NCBI GenBank assembly: GCA_011799875.1
Contig: CM022298.1
Coordinates: forward strand, 498,379,357 to 498,443,356
Origin: Thinopyrum elongatum
Taxonomy: Eukaryota > Streptophyta > Magnoliopsida > Poales > Poaceae
Direction of reading: 5' to 3'
DNA length: 64,000 nucleotides
This document shows positions 24,671 to 35,563 of this stretch, piece after piece; within the stretch, counting starts at the first letter, position 1; every line of letters starts with the position of its first letter. The position numbers were made by a program, and so were the translations under genes. Under the pieces are notes generated by a model that was not told the DNA's origin, ran no database searches, and was given only the letters and a program-made list of their open reading frames with translations.

Positions 24671-25504
24671 TTAAGTAGCTCTCATAATAGATTCATATGG
24701 CAATTTAATTTTCTTTCTTGGAAAGTGTTCCATGCCCTTCCTTAATGGAAATTGAAATCTAATGTTTCCTTCTTTCATATCAATAATTGCACCAATCGTT
24801 CTAAGGAAAGGTCTACCAAGAATAATAGGACATGTAGGATTGCAATCTATATCAAGAACAATGAAATCTACGGGCACATAATTCCTATTTGCAACAATAA
24901 GAACATCATTAATCCTTCACATAGGTTTCTTAATAGTGGAATCCGCAAGATGCAAATTTAAGGAACAATCATCAAATTCACGGAAACCTAACACATCACA
25001 TAAAGTTTTTGGAATCGTGGAAACACTAGCACCAAATCACACAAAGCATGGCACTCATAACATTTAATCTTAATTTTAATAGTAGGTTCCCACTCATCAT
25101 AAAGTTTTCTAGGGATAGAAACTTTCAATTCAAGCTTTTCTTTAAAAGATTGCATCATAGCATCAACGATATGTTTAGTAAAAGCTTTGTTTTGATTATA
25201 AGCATGAGGAGAATTCAACATGGATTGCCACAAGGAAATACAATCTATTAAAGAACAATTTTCATAATTAAATTCCTTGAAATCCAAAAGAGTGGGTTCG
25301 TTGCTACTTAAAGTTTTGACCTCTCCAATCCCACTTTTATCAATTTTTGCATCAAGATCTAAAAACTCTGAATCATTGGGATGCCTTTTAACTAAAGTTG
25401 ACTCATCTCCAGTCCCATCTTTATCATGATTTATATTGGAAAACAAAGATTCAATAGGAGTCACATCAATCACTTTAAGATTTTCATCATTATTTTCACG
25501 AAAA
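24671..25504 (-). pseudogene. Element B protease region, frameshifted and interrupted
   Basis: After gag, minus-strand sequence continues as an acidic linker (25473-24988, containing SGIGEVKTLSSNEPTLLD) and then a retropepsin. At the active-site Asp-Leu-Gly-Ala the frame is lost by a one-base deletion near 25028, because the downstream AGF-like protease sequence lies in the next frame. A further TGA follows before the conserved FIVLDIDCNPTCPIILGRPF segment (24671-24877). Such a protease would mature gag. No RT follows. Confidence 0.75.
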
Positions 25505-26809
25505 CTAGAAGAACATGTTTTTTACAAACCAATCTCGTTTAGCACGCATCTTAGCGGTTCTTTCTTTGTATTCATCAATGGAAATTCTCATAGCTTTGAG
25601 AGACTCATTAATATCAAGCTTGGGTGGAATAGATCTAATTTTCAAAGAATCAACATCAAGAGAAATTCTATCCATGTTCCTAGCCAAATCATCAATCTTA
25701 AGCAATTTTTCTTCAATCAAACCATTGAAACTCTTTTGCGAAATCATAAATTCTTTAAAACTATTCTCAAAATCAGAGGACATATTATTATAATTTCCAT
25801 GAGAATTTGTGTAGGAATTACCATAATTATTGGAGGAATTACTAGGAAACGGCCTAGGATTAAAATTACCTCTATACGCGTTATTACCAAAATTGTTCCT
25901 ACCAACAAAATTCACATCCATAGATTCATTATTATTCTCAATCAAAGTAGACAAAGGCATATCATTAGGATCAATATAAGCACTCTTGCTAGCAAATAAT
26001 TTCATAAGTTCATCCATCTTTCCACTCAAAACATTAATCTCTTCAATTGCATGCACATTTTTACTAGTGGAAGATCTTTCAGTATGCCATTGACAATAAT
26101 TAACCATAATATTATCTAGAAGTTTAGTAGCTTCTCCTAGAGTAATTTCCATAAAAGTACCTCCCACGGCCGAATCTACAAGATTTCTAGAGGCAAAATT
26201 CAATCTGGCATAAAAAATTTGTATAATCATCCACAAATTTGAACCATGAGTAGGGCAATTTCGTATCATCAATTTCATCCTCTCCGAAGATTGTGCAACA
26301 TGTTCATGATCAAGTTGCTTAAAATTCATAATATCATTCCTAAGGGAGATGATCTTAGCGGGAGGAACATACTTGGAAATAAAAGCATATTTACACTTAT
26401 TCCATGAATCAATACTATTTTTAGGCAAATATGAAAACCAAGTTTTAGTACGATCTCGAAGTGAGAACGGAAATAGCTTCAATTTAACAATATCATTATC
26501 CACATCTTTTTTCTTTTGCATATCGCACAACTCAATGAAATTATTCAGATGGGATGCGGCATCTTCACTAGGAAGGCCGGAAAATTGATCTTTCATAACA
26601 AGATTCACCAAAGCGGCATTAATTTCATAAGATTCCGCACTAGTGGCGGGAGCAATCGGAGTACTAATAAAATCATTGTTATTAGTGTTGAAAAAATCAC
26701 ACAATTTGGTATTCTCTTGAGCCATTGTGACAAAGCAAGCAATCCAACACACGAGCACACAAAAAGCAAACGAAAAAGACGAACGGAAGAAGGGTGAATA
26801 AAAAGGCAA
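25505..26809 (-). CDS. gag: Element B Gag (Athila-like)
   Basis: Open frame of 434 codons. Some upstream codons may be leader, since a second ATG begins MAQENTKLCDFF about 28 residues in. The retrotransposon gag core runs from about residue 75 to 250: LKLFPFSLRDRTKTWFSYLP, PPAKIISLRNDIMNFKQ, then a helical stretch to MVNYCQW. Residues about 320-360 are Asn/Gly-rich, and the rest is a helical tail. No CCHC knuckle is visible. The role would be forming the virus-like particle around element RNA. The frame ends at 25505 just before the damaged protease, so only gag is intact. Confidence 0.85.
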   Translation of the reverse strand: MPFYSPFFRSSFSFAFCVLVCWIACFVTMAQENTKLCDFFNTNNNDFISTPIAPATSAESYEINAALVNLVMKDQFSGLPSEDAASHLNNFIELCDMQKKKDVDNDIVKLKLFPFSLRDRTKTWFSYLPKNSIDSWNKCKYAFISKYVPPAKIISLRNDIMNFKQLDHEHVAQSSERMKLMIRNCPTHGSNLWMIIQIFYARLNFASRNLVDSAVGGTFMEITLGEATKLLDNIMVNYCQWHTERSSTSKNVHAIEEINVLSGKMDELMKLFASKSAYIDPNDMPLSTLIENNNESMDVNFVGRNNFGNNAYRGNFNPRPFPSNSSNNYGNSYTNSHGNYNNMSSDFENSFKEFMISQKSFNGLIEEKLLKIDDLARNMDRISLDVDSLKIRSIPPKLDINESLKAMRISIDEYKERTAKMRAKRDWFVKNMFF

Positions 26810-26931
26810 ATCTTTTCAAAAATCGTTTTAGAAGTGGGGGAGAGGAAAACGAGAGGCAAATGGCGAATAATGTAATGCAAGAGATGAGAGTTTTATGATG
26901 GGTACTTGGTATGTCTTGACTTGGTATAGAT

Positions 26932-26951
26932 CTCCCCAGCAACGGCACCAT
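26932..26951 (-). other. Element B primer-binding site
   Basis: In element sense TGGTGCCGTTGCTGGGGAGA, ten bases past the 5' LTR end. It is a variant of the TGGCGCCGTTGCCGGGGAG site seen intact in element D. Confidence 0.75.
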
Positions 26952-26961
26952 AAATTCTTCC

Positions 26962-27540
26962 TGCTACTTCTTGAGCTTGCGTTGGTTTTTCCCTTGAAGA
27001 GGAAAGGGTGATGCAGTAAAGTAGAGATAAGTATTTCCCTTAGTTAGAGAACCAAGGTATCAATCCAGTAGGAGACAACGCACAAATCACCTAGCACCTG
27101 CACAAACAACTTGCACCCAACGCTATAAAGGGGTTGTCAATCCCTTCACGATTACTTGCAAAAGCGAGATCTGATAGAGATAGGTAAAACTAAACAAAAG
27201 ATAAAGTAAATATTTTTGGGTTTTTTGGTTTATAGATCTGAAAATAAAAGATTGCAAAATAGTAGATCAGAAAGTAATATGATGGAAAATAGACCCGGGG
27301 GCCATAGGTTTCAATAGAGGCTTCTCTCAACATAGCAAATAATACGGTGGGTGAACAAATTACTGTCGAGCAATTGATAGAAAAGCACAAAGTTATGACG
27401 GTATCCAAGGCAATGATTATGAAATATAGGCATCACGTCCGTGTCAAGTAGACCGAAACGATTCTGCATCTACTACTATTACTCCACACATCGACCGACT
27501 CCTGCCTGCATCTAGAGTATTAAGTTCATGAAGAACAGAG
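26962..27540 (-). repeat. Element B 5' LTR, inner part (rest at 41841-42828)
   Basis: Matches 20211-20790 with about 12 substitutions and one 8-bp indel, then breaks off at element C. The remainder resumes at 41841. Confidence 0.9.
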
Positions 27541-28551
27541 TGTCGGGGACGAATCCGCGATCACCTATGGGACCCAGGGAAGGACCCCTTTACGTTCGGC
27601 AGGGAGAGACGATCGCACGAAGAGCAAATCTAGCGAAGAACACGACAGCGCACGAGAGAGATTTACCCAGGTTCGGGCCGCACGGATGCGTAAAACCCTA
27701 CTCCTGCTTTTTGGTGTATTATCTGGATGATTGTTCTAGCTCCAGGAGCGCTACAGTACAGAGTAGCTGCGTGCAATACTGGAGTTCTCAATCTCCCAGT
27801 TCCTAACCCCCTTCCATGTTGCCTATGGGCCTCCTTTTATACGCACAAAGGGGTCACCAACAGGTGGCAAACAGTAAAGGTAGAGGTGGAAAGTTGCTAC
27901 AGTAAGGCCATTATTACTAGGATGACATGTCCTACCTACCACTGACGGCAGGGGACAAGGGCATTAAATGCCCATGCCTTAGCTGTCCAGATACATGTAC
28001 CCGGACGTCTTGGACGTGGGAAAAGCCTATCCCACCTGCTCCTGCACCGCTAGCTACAGAGTACCGCCGTCTACACAGTGCCCTGCCACACACGCTTGGA
28101 AGGACCCAGAGCGCCACGCTGGCAGAGGCACCGGAGCAGCACAGTAGCACAGTGGTACAGTAACGCTTGCCGCGGCAAGACCTTGCCGCACTTGATAGCT
28201 TGCCGCAACCAATAGCTTGCCGCGCAAGGTAACTTGCCGGGGCAAGTACCTTGCCGCAGCTGCTATCTTGCCGCAGCCCATACCTTGCCGCAGCCAATGA
28301 CTTGCCGGGGCAAGTACCTTGCCGCGGCAAGTACTCTGCTACAGCAAACCTCAGGCTGGGCCTCAACTGTCCCTCCCAGCAAGCTCCTCTTGCCGGGGCC
28401 TTGACTCTTGCTTTGTATACTTTGTTCTTGAATGGCTTAATAATCTTGAGCTTCTCTCTGGCTGTCCTCCCGTAAGCCTGGCCGCGGGATGCTGCTACTG
28501 CCCGTGCACAAGTACGGGGTACTAGGGTACCCCTATTCTAGTACACCGACA
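27541..28551 (-). repeat. Element C 3' LTR
   Basis: On the plus strand it reads TGTCGGGGACGAATCC...CTAGTACACCGACA. A TATAAAAG box lies on the minus strand at 27834-27841, about 710 bp into the LTR in element sense. The palindrome-rich array (28166-28333) lies between the element-sense LTR start and that TATA box. Confidence 0.92.
28166..28333. repeat. Array of CTTGCCGCGGCAAG palindromes in the LTR
   Basis: About ten occurrences of a CTTGCCG core in 170 bp, including two perfect 14-bp palindromes CTTGCCGCGGCAAG and near-palindromes CTTGCCGGGGCAAG. It is repeated in the other LTR (41450-41617) and in the LTR fragment (35916-36067, one unit shorter). It lies upstream of the LTR TATA box in element sense, so it could bind a dimeric regulator; that is inference. 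Confidence 0.8.
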
Positions 28552-28571
28552 GGAGCCCCCGGGCCTGGGCC
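28552..28571 (-). other. Element C polypurine tract
   Basis: Read on the minus strand GGCCCAGGCCCGGGGGCTCC directly precedes the LTR start TGTCGGTG, the place where plus-strand cDNA synthesis is primed. It fixes element orientation as minus. Confidence 0.75.
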
Positions 28572-28760
28572 ACACACGGTGCCGGGCGTTGTTGGGCCAG
28601 GCCCAAACAGTGCACGGGCACGCGTGGCTGGGATAAGCCGAAACGTCTCTATGCTGTTTAATTGCACGCTCTCCCACGCGTCGCGCGTTGAATGCGGAGC
28701 GTGGGAAGCGTGCGCAGTTATCTCGAATGACGAAGAGGTGGATGGTTCCGCATCTTTCCC

Positions 28761-28768
28761 CATAAAAG
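28761..28768 (+). promoter_or_regulatory. TATA-like box of the antisense gene
   Basis: CATAAAAG about 155 bp upstream of the ATG at 28923, on the plus strand and in unique element sequence rather than the LTR. It would give a leader of roughly 120 nt. Confidence 0.4.
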
Positions 28769-28922
28769 GAGGGACCTGCAGAAGCACTCACACACTCCTC
28801 TCACCATTCTCGATCTCCAAATCTCCGCCTTCTTCTTCCTCCGCTCCAAAACAAAGCGGTTTCCCAATCCTCCGCCACCGCGCGCGTCCGCATCTCCCTC
28901 GGACCTCAGCTCCGCCTTCGCC

Positions 28923-31900
28923 ATGCCTCCCAAAGGAGAAAAGGGGAAGACGGGGAAGTCCTCAAGGACGGAGACCCAGGCGCAGTTGAAGAGGCAGAAG
29001 TACGCGCTCTTCACTCCGACGCTCACGGGGGCGGATCTGAAGGCCAAGTTCCAAGGCATGTGGGCCGTGAGGACCAAGGCGCATCCGGCCACCCGCGTTC
29101 GCCCAGCCACCGACGAGAGCGAAGTGAGCAAGTACCCCTTCTTCGCTTGCTACTTTTGGTGCGGGCTCTGCCCGCCGTACTCGGATTTCTTCAGCGACGT
29201 CATGTACACCTTCAATCTCCGTCTGCTGGATCTCACACCGAATGCCGTATCCACCATGGCAATATTCGCGCATCTGTGCGAGAACTTCGTCGGCGTCGCA
29301 CCCAACACCGCGCTGTTCAGGCATTACTTCACTCCCCGTGCTGAAAAGGGGGAGCCTCTCACTGTTGGCGTCTCGTTCGTTTCAAGATTGGGCGCCAAGG
29401 AGCATTATCTGAAGGGGGATCTCCGCCCAAGATGGGGAGAAATCCGGTCTGAATGGTGTTGGATCATTGACGATGAGCCGCCACCATACTGTGAGCTTCG
29501 CAAGACCCCAGCAGCGCGTGGCACGGACTGGAGCGATCTGGATCCCCAGGACAAGAAGCTGGAGATTGCCGCTACCAGGATCATACGGCTCAGGGAGGCC
29601 GGGCTCACCATAGGGATGGTTGGCGCAGACTTCCTCCGCCGTCGCATTGCTCCTCTGCAGCAGAGAGGAAGGCCGGCCTCTGATTGGAAGAACCCAGCCG
29701 ATATCATGCGGCTGCGCCCTGGACTGATCAACAACTTCACAGTTCTGCAGCACGACTTCTTCATGCGAGAACTGTTCAAGCAAGAGACAGATCCAGAGAA
29801 GCGCGACAAGGCGTTCACGCTGCCGAAGCACATCGTGCCCCTTTGCAACAACTCCGCATTGAGTGAAATCATCACTATGATGCCGCTCTGCAATGCGCAC
29901 AGCGTTGAAGCAACTTGGGACGTGCCGCTCGAAGAAGACGTGCGGCGATTCTTTGACTCCACGGTCGAAAAGCAGGTCCGGGTGGAGGAGTGGCTCGTCC
30001 GCAACACCACTGAGCAAGAAATGGAATTCATTGCTCGAAGAGTGGAGGAGGACAGGCTCGCCAGGGAAGCTGGCAATTTTGGTTATACTTTGGTGGAGCT
30101 CGACGAGGCACAAAAGGAGAGCCTTGCCGAGCAGGGGATGCTTGCCGGGAAGGGCGAGCTCGCCCCACCCGGCAAGGATGTCGGGCCAAGCCAGCCTGCC
30201 GACGAGTCAGGCAGCTCGGAGGATGAGGGCTCCTCTTCCGAGGAGGGCATCGAAAGCCCACCGCAGTCAGAGTCCCCAGCCCCTCTGAGGAGGAAACGCC
30301 TTCGCAGGCTTGGCAAAGTGGCTGAGCGGCAAGAAGTTCAACAACCGCCGGAGCGCCGTTCGACGCGCTCGACCGCGGCAAGGGCTGGTGCTGCGAGAGC
30401 GTCTCACGCGGCCCCGGCAACTGGAGCAGGGTCATCAAAGACCGCTGCTACTACCCCCGCCAAGCGGCCAAGGAGCCCAGCTCCCCCTCCTCACACGGAG
30501 GCGGACTTTGATTTTTCCGCTCTCAGCGAAGAGGACGACGAGGAAGAGTAAGTTCCCTTGCCGCTCAGCCCGGGCGTTCGGTCTTTTCGGTTTGTTCGGT
30601 CCGGTCTTTTCGGTCTTCCAAGAATTCGGTCTTTCATAATTGAAGACCATAATAATTTCGGTCTTTTCGGTTCTTCACTATTCGGTCTTCGGTCTTTATT
30701 ATTCGTTTTTCGGTCCCGACCAAACAGACCAAATTAATTGCTATAACTCATATTCATATTATTTCCAGTAACAAACTGCATGTGTGTACAGAGGTGCATA
30801 TGTGCTGAGACAACAAATGTGTGTATAGATGTGCATCTGTACATAAGAAAATTCAGACAAGTAGCAGTTGTATTGTATGCTTTCTTACCTTCAGATGCAA
30901 GATGGAGCACGGGAAGAAGACAGTAGACAGCGAGCCGGTGACCAACGTGTAATAGGACGAGGCTGTAATGAACTGCAGCTCGGATGGTTGTGAAGAAAAG
31001 GAGGAATGAGAGTGCAGCAGCTTTTTTTTTGAGAATTACGAGAGTGCAGCAGCTGGTTGCCTGTGAATCATGAGATGTGTGTATCTCGCTCATGACCTTG
31101 GGCTGGCCGGATGGGCCTTTGGTAAATATGGTCTTGCAGTCTTGTGTATGGGCTTTTTTAGTTCGGTCTATATGGTCTATTCGGTCTTTAAGACAGGAGG
31201 ACCAAACAGACCGTAATTAGTTCGGTCTTCTGTTTGCGCAGACCGTATTTTATTCGGTCTTTTCTAGTTCGGTCTTTTCGGATTCGGTCTCGGTCTTTTC
31301 GGGTTCGGTCTTCGGTCTTCGGTTTTTATGCCCTGGGTGACTTGCCGCGACCCTCAATCTTTGTAAGATTTTGTTTCTGTCCTCACTTGTCGCACTCCGG
31401 CCTTGCTTCCGCAGGGAGGAAACCTTGGCGGAGAGGATGAGGAAGAGAGCTAAGGTCTCGACGAGCAAGACCGTGGTGGTCGTCGAAGATGAGCCCACGG
31501 CAACCACCGGGGGAGCGTCTGAGACCATCCCGACCAGCTCGGAGCCCAGCCCTCGTCGCAGCCCCCAGCGCAGCCCCCAGCGTAAGTATTCCAACTACCT
31601 TTCGCTGGCGGTCGCTGAGGAACAAGCATTTGTCGCTGACATCTTTGGGCGTGTAGGAGAGGAGCAGCAAGTGGAGCCATCTGAAGGTGCTCCAGAAGTA
31701 CCACCCCCCTCGACCACACCGCCAAGGAGAAGATCTCCGGTAAGGGCTCCCACTAGCGAGCCGAGCCACGAAGAGGAGCCGGCAAGCGCCGAAGCGCCAA
31801 GCACCAGCGCTAGCGACCCCACCCCAATGACAAACGTTGACGGGGGAGGGGAGCCCACCGCTCCTGAGCTCAACACGGGTAAACCCACTTGCCGCAAAAC

Positions 31901-33714
31901 TCTTTCTGCTTTCTTTCTTTTGTCTTCTTGAATTTCTTCCTGAAGCTCTTTTTGCTTTACTTCTCGGGTTGGCAGAGCCCTCCTCGGTAGAGCCAATGAA
32001 CATTGACTCTTCTGCCGAGGAGAACACCGCAGGGGCCGTCAACGACGAGGCCACCAAGGCCGCCGCTGCCAAGGCCGACAAGCTGGCAGCCGACAAGCTT
32101 GCCGACGAAGAAGCTGCCAGGGCTGCCGAAGAGGCCGGCAAGGCCGCCGAGGAAAATACCGCCAAGGCGCCCACCGATGAAGCCGCCAAGGCTGCTGAAG
32201 CTGAGGCCGCCCAGAAGGCTGCTGAGGAGGCCGGCGAGGGAGCCGGTGGTCGTACTGACGGCCCTGAGGCCACAGGAGCGCCAGGCGCTACTCCGACCAT
32301 GGGTCCCTCAACCACTGAAGAGGCGGCAGCGCCCAACTCGCCTCCGCCAAGCAAATACATCCGGGTCGGCGAGAACGTCTACGTCAGCCTCCCCTGGACG
32401 ATGGGCTCCAGAGCGCCAACCGAGGAGAATGTTGTGGACGAGGAGATCCTTGCCGCTGCCGGGCTCCAGCTTGTGGATGCGCCAGGCGCCAGCAGCAGCA
32501 GCACGTCTGAAGAGGAGCAACTGCTCCAAAAGCTGCTGAATCTTCATCGCGCCCTACGGGAGAAGCTAGCTTCCAGGGAGGCGCTCATCGAGAAGGCCGA
32601 AGCTGACATGTTGAGGCGCGCGGAGATCTTGGCGGACGTCCGCGCGCGATCTCTTAATGCGTTAGAGGTCAAGCGGGCACAGCTGGCCGAAGAACGGCAG
32701 GCCCTCCTCCTGATGAAGCAAGACATTGAACAAAAACAGGAGGAGACCGCCAAGGAGTTGTCTGCTCAGGCCGGTGATCTGAACCAGCGGAAAGTGGACC
32801 TCGATGCCCACGAAGAGGAACTTGCCGAGCGCAAGAAGAAACTTGCCGAAACCCTCCAGCAGAAAGACGAGGAGGTGGCAAGACTTGTCGCAGAGCGGAC
32901 CCAGGGGCAGGCACAAAAACACCAGAAGGAAATCGAAGCCTTGGCCCAAGAGTACGCCAGCAAGTTGGTGGAGGCCACCAACGCTGTCGCTGCTGCAGAA
33001 GTGAGCAGGAAGGAAGCGGAGGAGAAGGTGGCAAGACTAGAGGCCGCCCTCAAGGCAAACGGTGACAAGCTCTCAACGCTTGAAAGTGAGAGGGCAAAGG
33101 TGACCCACACTTTGGCGGAGATGCAAGTTACCATAGCCAAGAAGAACAATCTGCTTGCCGCCGCCAACGACTCCATAGCAGACCTGAAGCTGAAGCTGAC
33201 CACGCTGAAGGAGACGCTCGACACCACCAGAAAGCGCGAAGGGCTTCTAATGACAGAGCTCCAGAAGGAAAAGGGTCTGCTTCAAGACGCTATTGCAACC
33301 CACAAGAAGTTCAGGGATAACATGGGGATCTTCACAGACAGGCTTGCCAGCGCCGCCGAGGGCATCGACAAGGAGCTGACTGCCCTGAAGGTGCCGGACT
33401 TCGGGTACTCCACCGACAAGAACACGCAAACTAGCGTCAAGCTAGCCGAGTTCTTCGACGGAGTAGTAGAAGCACTCCAACAGCTCCAAGTCAATCACAA
33501 GGCTCAACTGGCCGACGAGTCACGCAGGCTTTGCCGGGGAGTTCTCCGGAGGTTGTTGGTGAAGATAGCATACAGAATCCCGGGCGTCGACTTCAGCAAC
33601 ATCTTCAAAAGCTTGCCGAAGGGATACGACCCCGCGCCACTAGAGGCCCTTGTCGCGCCCATCGTGGAGAGGGTGGACCATATCCAGAGAGTCGAAGGCG
33701 AGCACCGCAATTAG
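28923..33714 (+). CDS. Antisense four-exon gene of element C: PF04195-type domain plus coiled coil
   Basis: Exons 28923-30547, 31415-31581, 31657-31878 and 31976-33714 total 3753 nt, exactly 1250 codons plus TAG, with no stop. All introns are GT-AG (donors GTAAGT, GTAAGT, GTAAAC) and all three junction phases agree. Residues about 70-300 hold the plant 'putative gypsy type transposon' domain (FFACYFWCGLCPPYSDFFSD, ALFRHYFTPR). Residues 400-540 are acidic and basic low complexity with KRPRSP-like nuclear signals. Exon 4 starts with an Ala/Glu/Lys-rich helix (AAKAADKLA type), then a long heptad coiled coil (about 860-1100) and a compact C-terminus. ATG context is TTCGCCATGCC. The gene is antisense to the LTR transcript. 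Function of PF04195 proteins is unknown; a nuclear or structural role is a guess. Confidence 0.82.
30548..31414 (+). other. Intron 1 of the antisense gene, containing a TTCGGTC-rich insert
   Basis: An 867-bp intron, far longer than the others (75 and 97 bp). About 30578-31327 is filled by sequence whose two ends are packed with TTCGGTC/TTTTCGG repeats and whose core is unrelated and AT-richer. Such TTCGGT subterminal repeats occur in plant hAT-like elements, but the ends (CCCGGGCG... and ...ATGCCCTGGG) match poorly as inverted repeats and no 8-bp duplication is certain. I call it a probable small insertion. Confidence 0.5.
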
Positions 33715-35563
33715 AGAGCCCATTCTTCTCCCTCCTTGCCGCCGCTAGACATGTTAAAGAACAATCTGTTTAAGCCGCGGCAACTTATCTTGTAATATAA
33801 CTTGCAATATTTTGGAGTTAATGCATGTCATCTCCCTTGAGCAATTTCTTTCTTTGTGTGTACTTGCCCTACACTTATAGGGAACTTGCCGGTGCGCGCA
33901 CCATTGCCGCGAGCGCTGGGTGCGGGACTTCAGCAGCCTGTTGGCGGTGCCGCTGCCGGCAAGCAACCTTGTCGCACTCAGTGCAGCCACTTAGGTTGTT
34001 GAGCGGACTCGAAACAACATAAGGGCGCGACCGATTACGCTTAGGTTCCGTCGCGCACAGGTTTTCCATACAAAGAGTAGTATCATTCAAGGAAAATAAC
34101 CTTGAAAATAAAAAAGAATTTGATTGTTCAAACTTTGGCACTTAGCTTTGTTGCTGATCTCTCCGCGGCAAGGTCTTGTCACTGCTTGCCGCTGCCTTCT
34201 TCCCGGCAAGGCAAAGTTTCTTTGAACGACGCCTGGTCCATATCATTATCCCATCCCCCCCGGAAAACTTGTGCGCGAGGGAAGCTTCTGTCTCTTTGAG
34301 AAAAAGAAAGAAGAGAAAATAAAGATATAGGAGCTTGGCGGCTCGTTAATGCTTACCGGGGAGGCTGTACTGCACAGTATGTCAGATAATCATGCAAAAT
34401 AAAAGTAAACATGAAATCGTCAAAAACTGCGAAATACAAAAGCTTTATTTATACACAGGGTCTGCGCCTGGCTTTGTACAAAGGATTACATGCAACAGCG
34501 GCAAGACTTGTACAAAAGGTGGTTGCCGGGGAAGGGCCCGGCAACCGCGCCTTATGGAAAAAACTTACGAAGATGCTCAATGTTCCAGGAATTGATCACT
34601 GGAATGCCATCCTCGGTCTCCAGGCGGACAGCGCCAGGCCTGGTGACTCGTTTCACCCGATAAGGGCCTTCCCACTTCGGCGTGAACTTGTTTGAATTCT
34701 TGGCCGATTGAACGCGCCGAAGAACAAGGTCGCCTTCCTCGAGACTTCTGGCATTAACTTTGCGGCTATGGTAGCGACGCAAAGCTTGCTGGTAGCGAGC
34801 AGCTCTCACAGCAGCCTGAAGACGATCCTCCTCAAGGAGCACAGCGTCATCTTGCCACAGTTGCTCTTGCTCAAGCTCATCATAAGCGAGCACTCGAGGT
34901 GACCCGTATACGAGTTCCGTGGGGAGAACTGCCTCTGCTCCATAAACTAGAGCAAAAGGCGTCTGGCCAGTAGCTCGATTTGGCGTCGTCCTGATCGACC
35001 AAAGAACCACTGGCAGCTCCTCGATCCAGTTCTTGCCGCACTTGCGTAGCCTGTCGAAAGTTCTCGTCTTGAGCCCACGCAGCACTTCAGCATTTGCCCT
35101 TTCAGCTTGACCGTTGCTTCGCGGGTGAGCAACAGAAGCGAAACAGACCTTGGCGCCAAGGTCTTCGACATACTGCATGAAGGCGTGGCTCGTGAACTGG
35201 GTACCGTTGTCGGTGATGATCCTGTTAGGAACACCAAAGCGACAAACAATTCCCTTGAAGAACTTGATGGCTGATTGTGCTGTCACCTTCCTCACTGCTT
35301 CCACTTCCGGCCACTTCGTAAACTTGTCGATGGCCACATACAAGTACTCGAAGCCCCCGGTGGCACGGGGAAAGGGGCCGAGGATGTCGAGCCCCCAGAC
35401 CGAAAATGGCCAGGAGAGAGGGATTGTCTGGAGAGCTTGAGCTGGCTGATGAATCTGCTTGGAATGAAACTGGCACGCTTCACACTTGGTTACTAGTGCA
35501 GTTGCATCCTGGAGGGCGGTGGGCCAAAAGAAACCTTGCCAGAAAGCCTTTCCAGCAAGGGCT
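33136..35563. repeat. Inverted repeat, left arm (2428 bp)
   Basis: Reverse complement of 37475-39901, about 98-99% identical by eye with only one net base of length difference. It contains the last 579 nt of exon 4 of the antisense gene, the shared non-coding spacer and most of integrase on the minus strand. Both arms end abruptly at junctions with unrelated blocks. Confidence 0.93.
34552..35563 (-). CDS. Element C integrase, 5'-truncated (minus copy)
   Basis: Open on the minus strand to the stop at 34552-34554. It begins inside the zinc-binding domain (CEACQ retained, the HH part lost at the LTR junction), has the full DDE core (GLDILG, ITDNGTQF, GQAERAN) and ends with a GPYRVKRVTRPGAVRL-type GPY/F module. 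No internal stop. Sense matches the LTR, so this part is in its native position: integrase, then the convergent antisense gene, polypurine tract and LTR. The missing first part means it cannot be translated from its own start. Confidence 0.85.

Noticed and set aside
28166..28333. Regularly spaced short repeats resembling a CRISPR array
   Set aside because: Eukaryotic LTR; cores overlap or are irregularly spaced, with no unique spacers and no cas genes.
27932..28990. ORFs rich in LPRQ/CGK repeats at 28.0, 35.8 and 41.3 kb
   Set aside because: Translations of the LTR palindrome array in several frames.
29382..30438. Minus-strand ORFs of 136-243 codons
   Set aside because: Shadows of exon 1 of the antisense gene, which has introns and domain support on plus.
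31383..32360. Minus ORF of 325 codons
   Set aside because: Ala/Ser-rich shadow of the Ala/Glu/Lys-rich exon 4 region on plus, crossing its splice sites.
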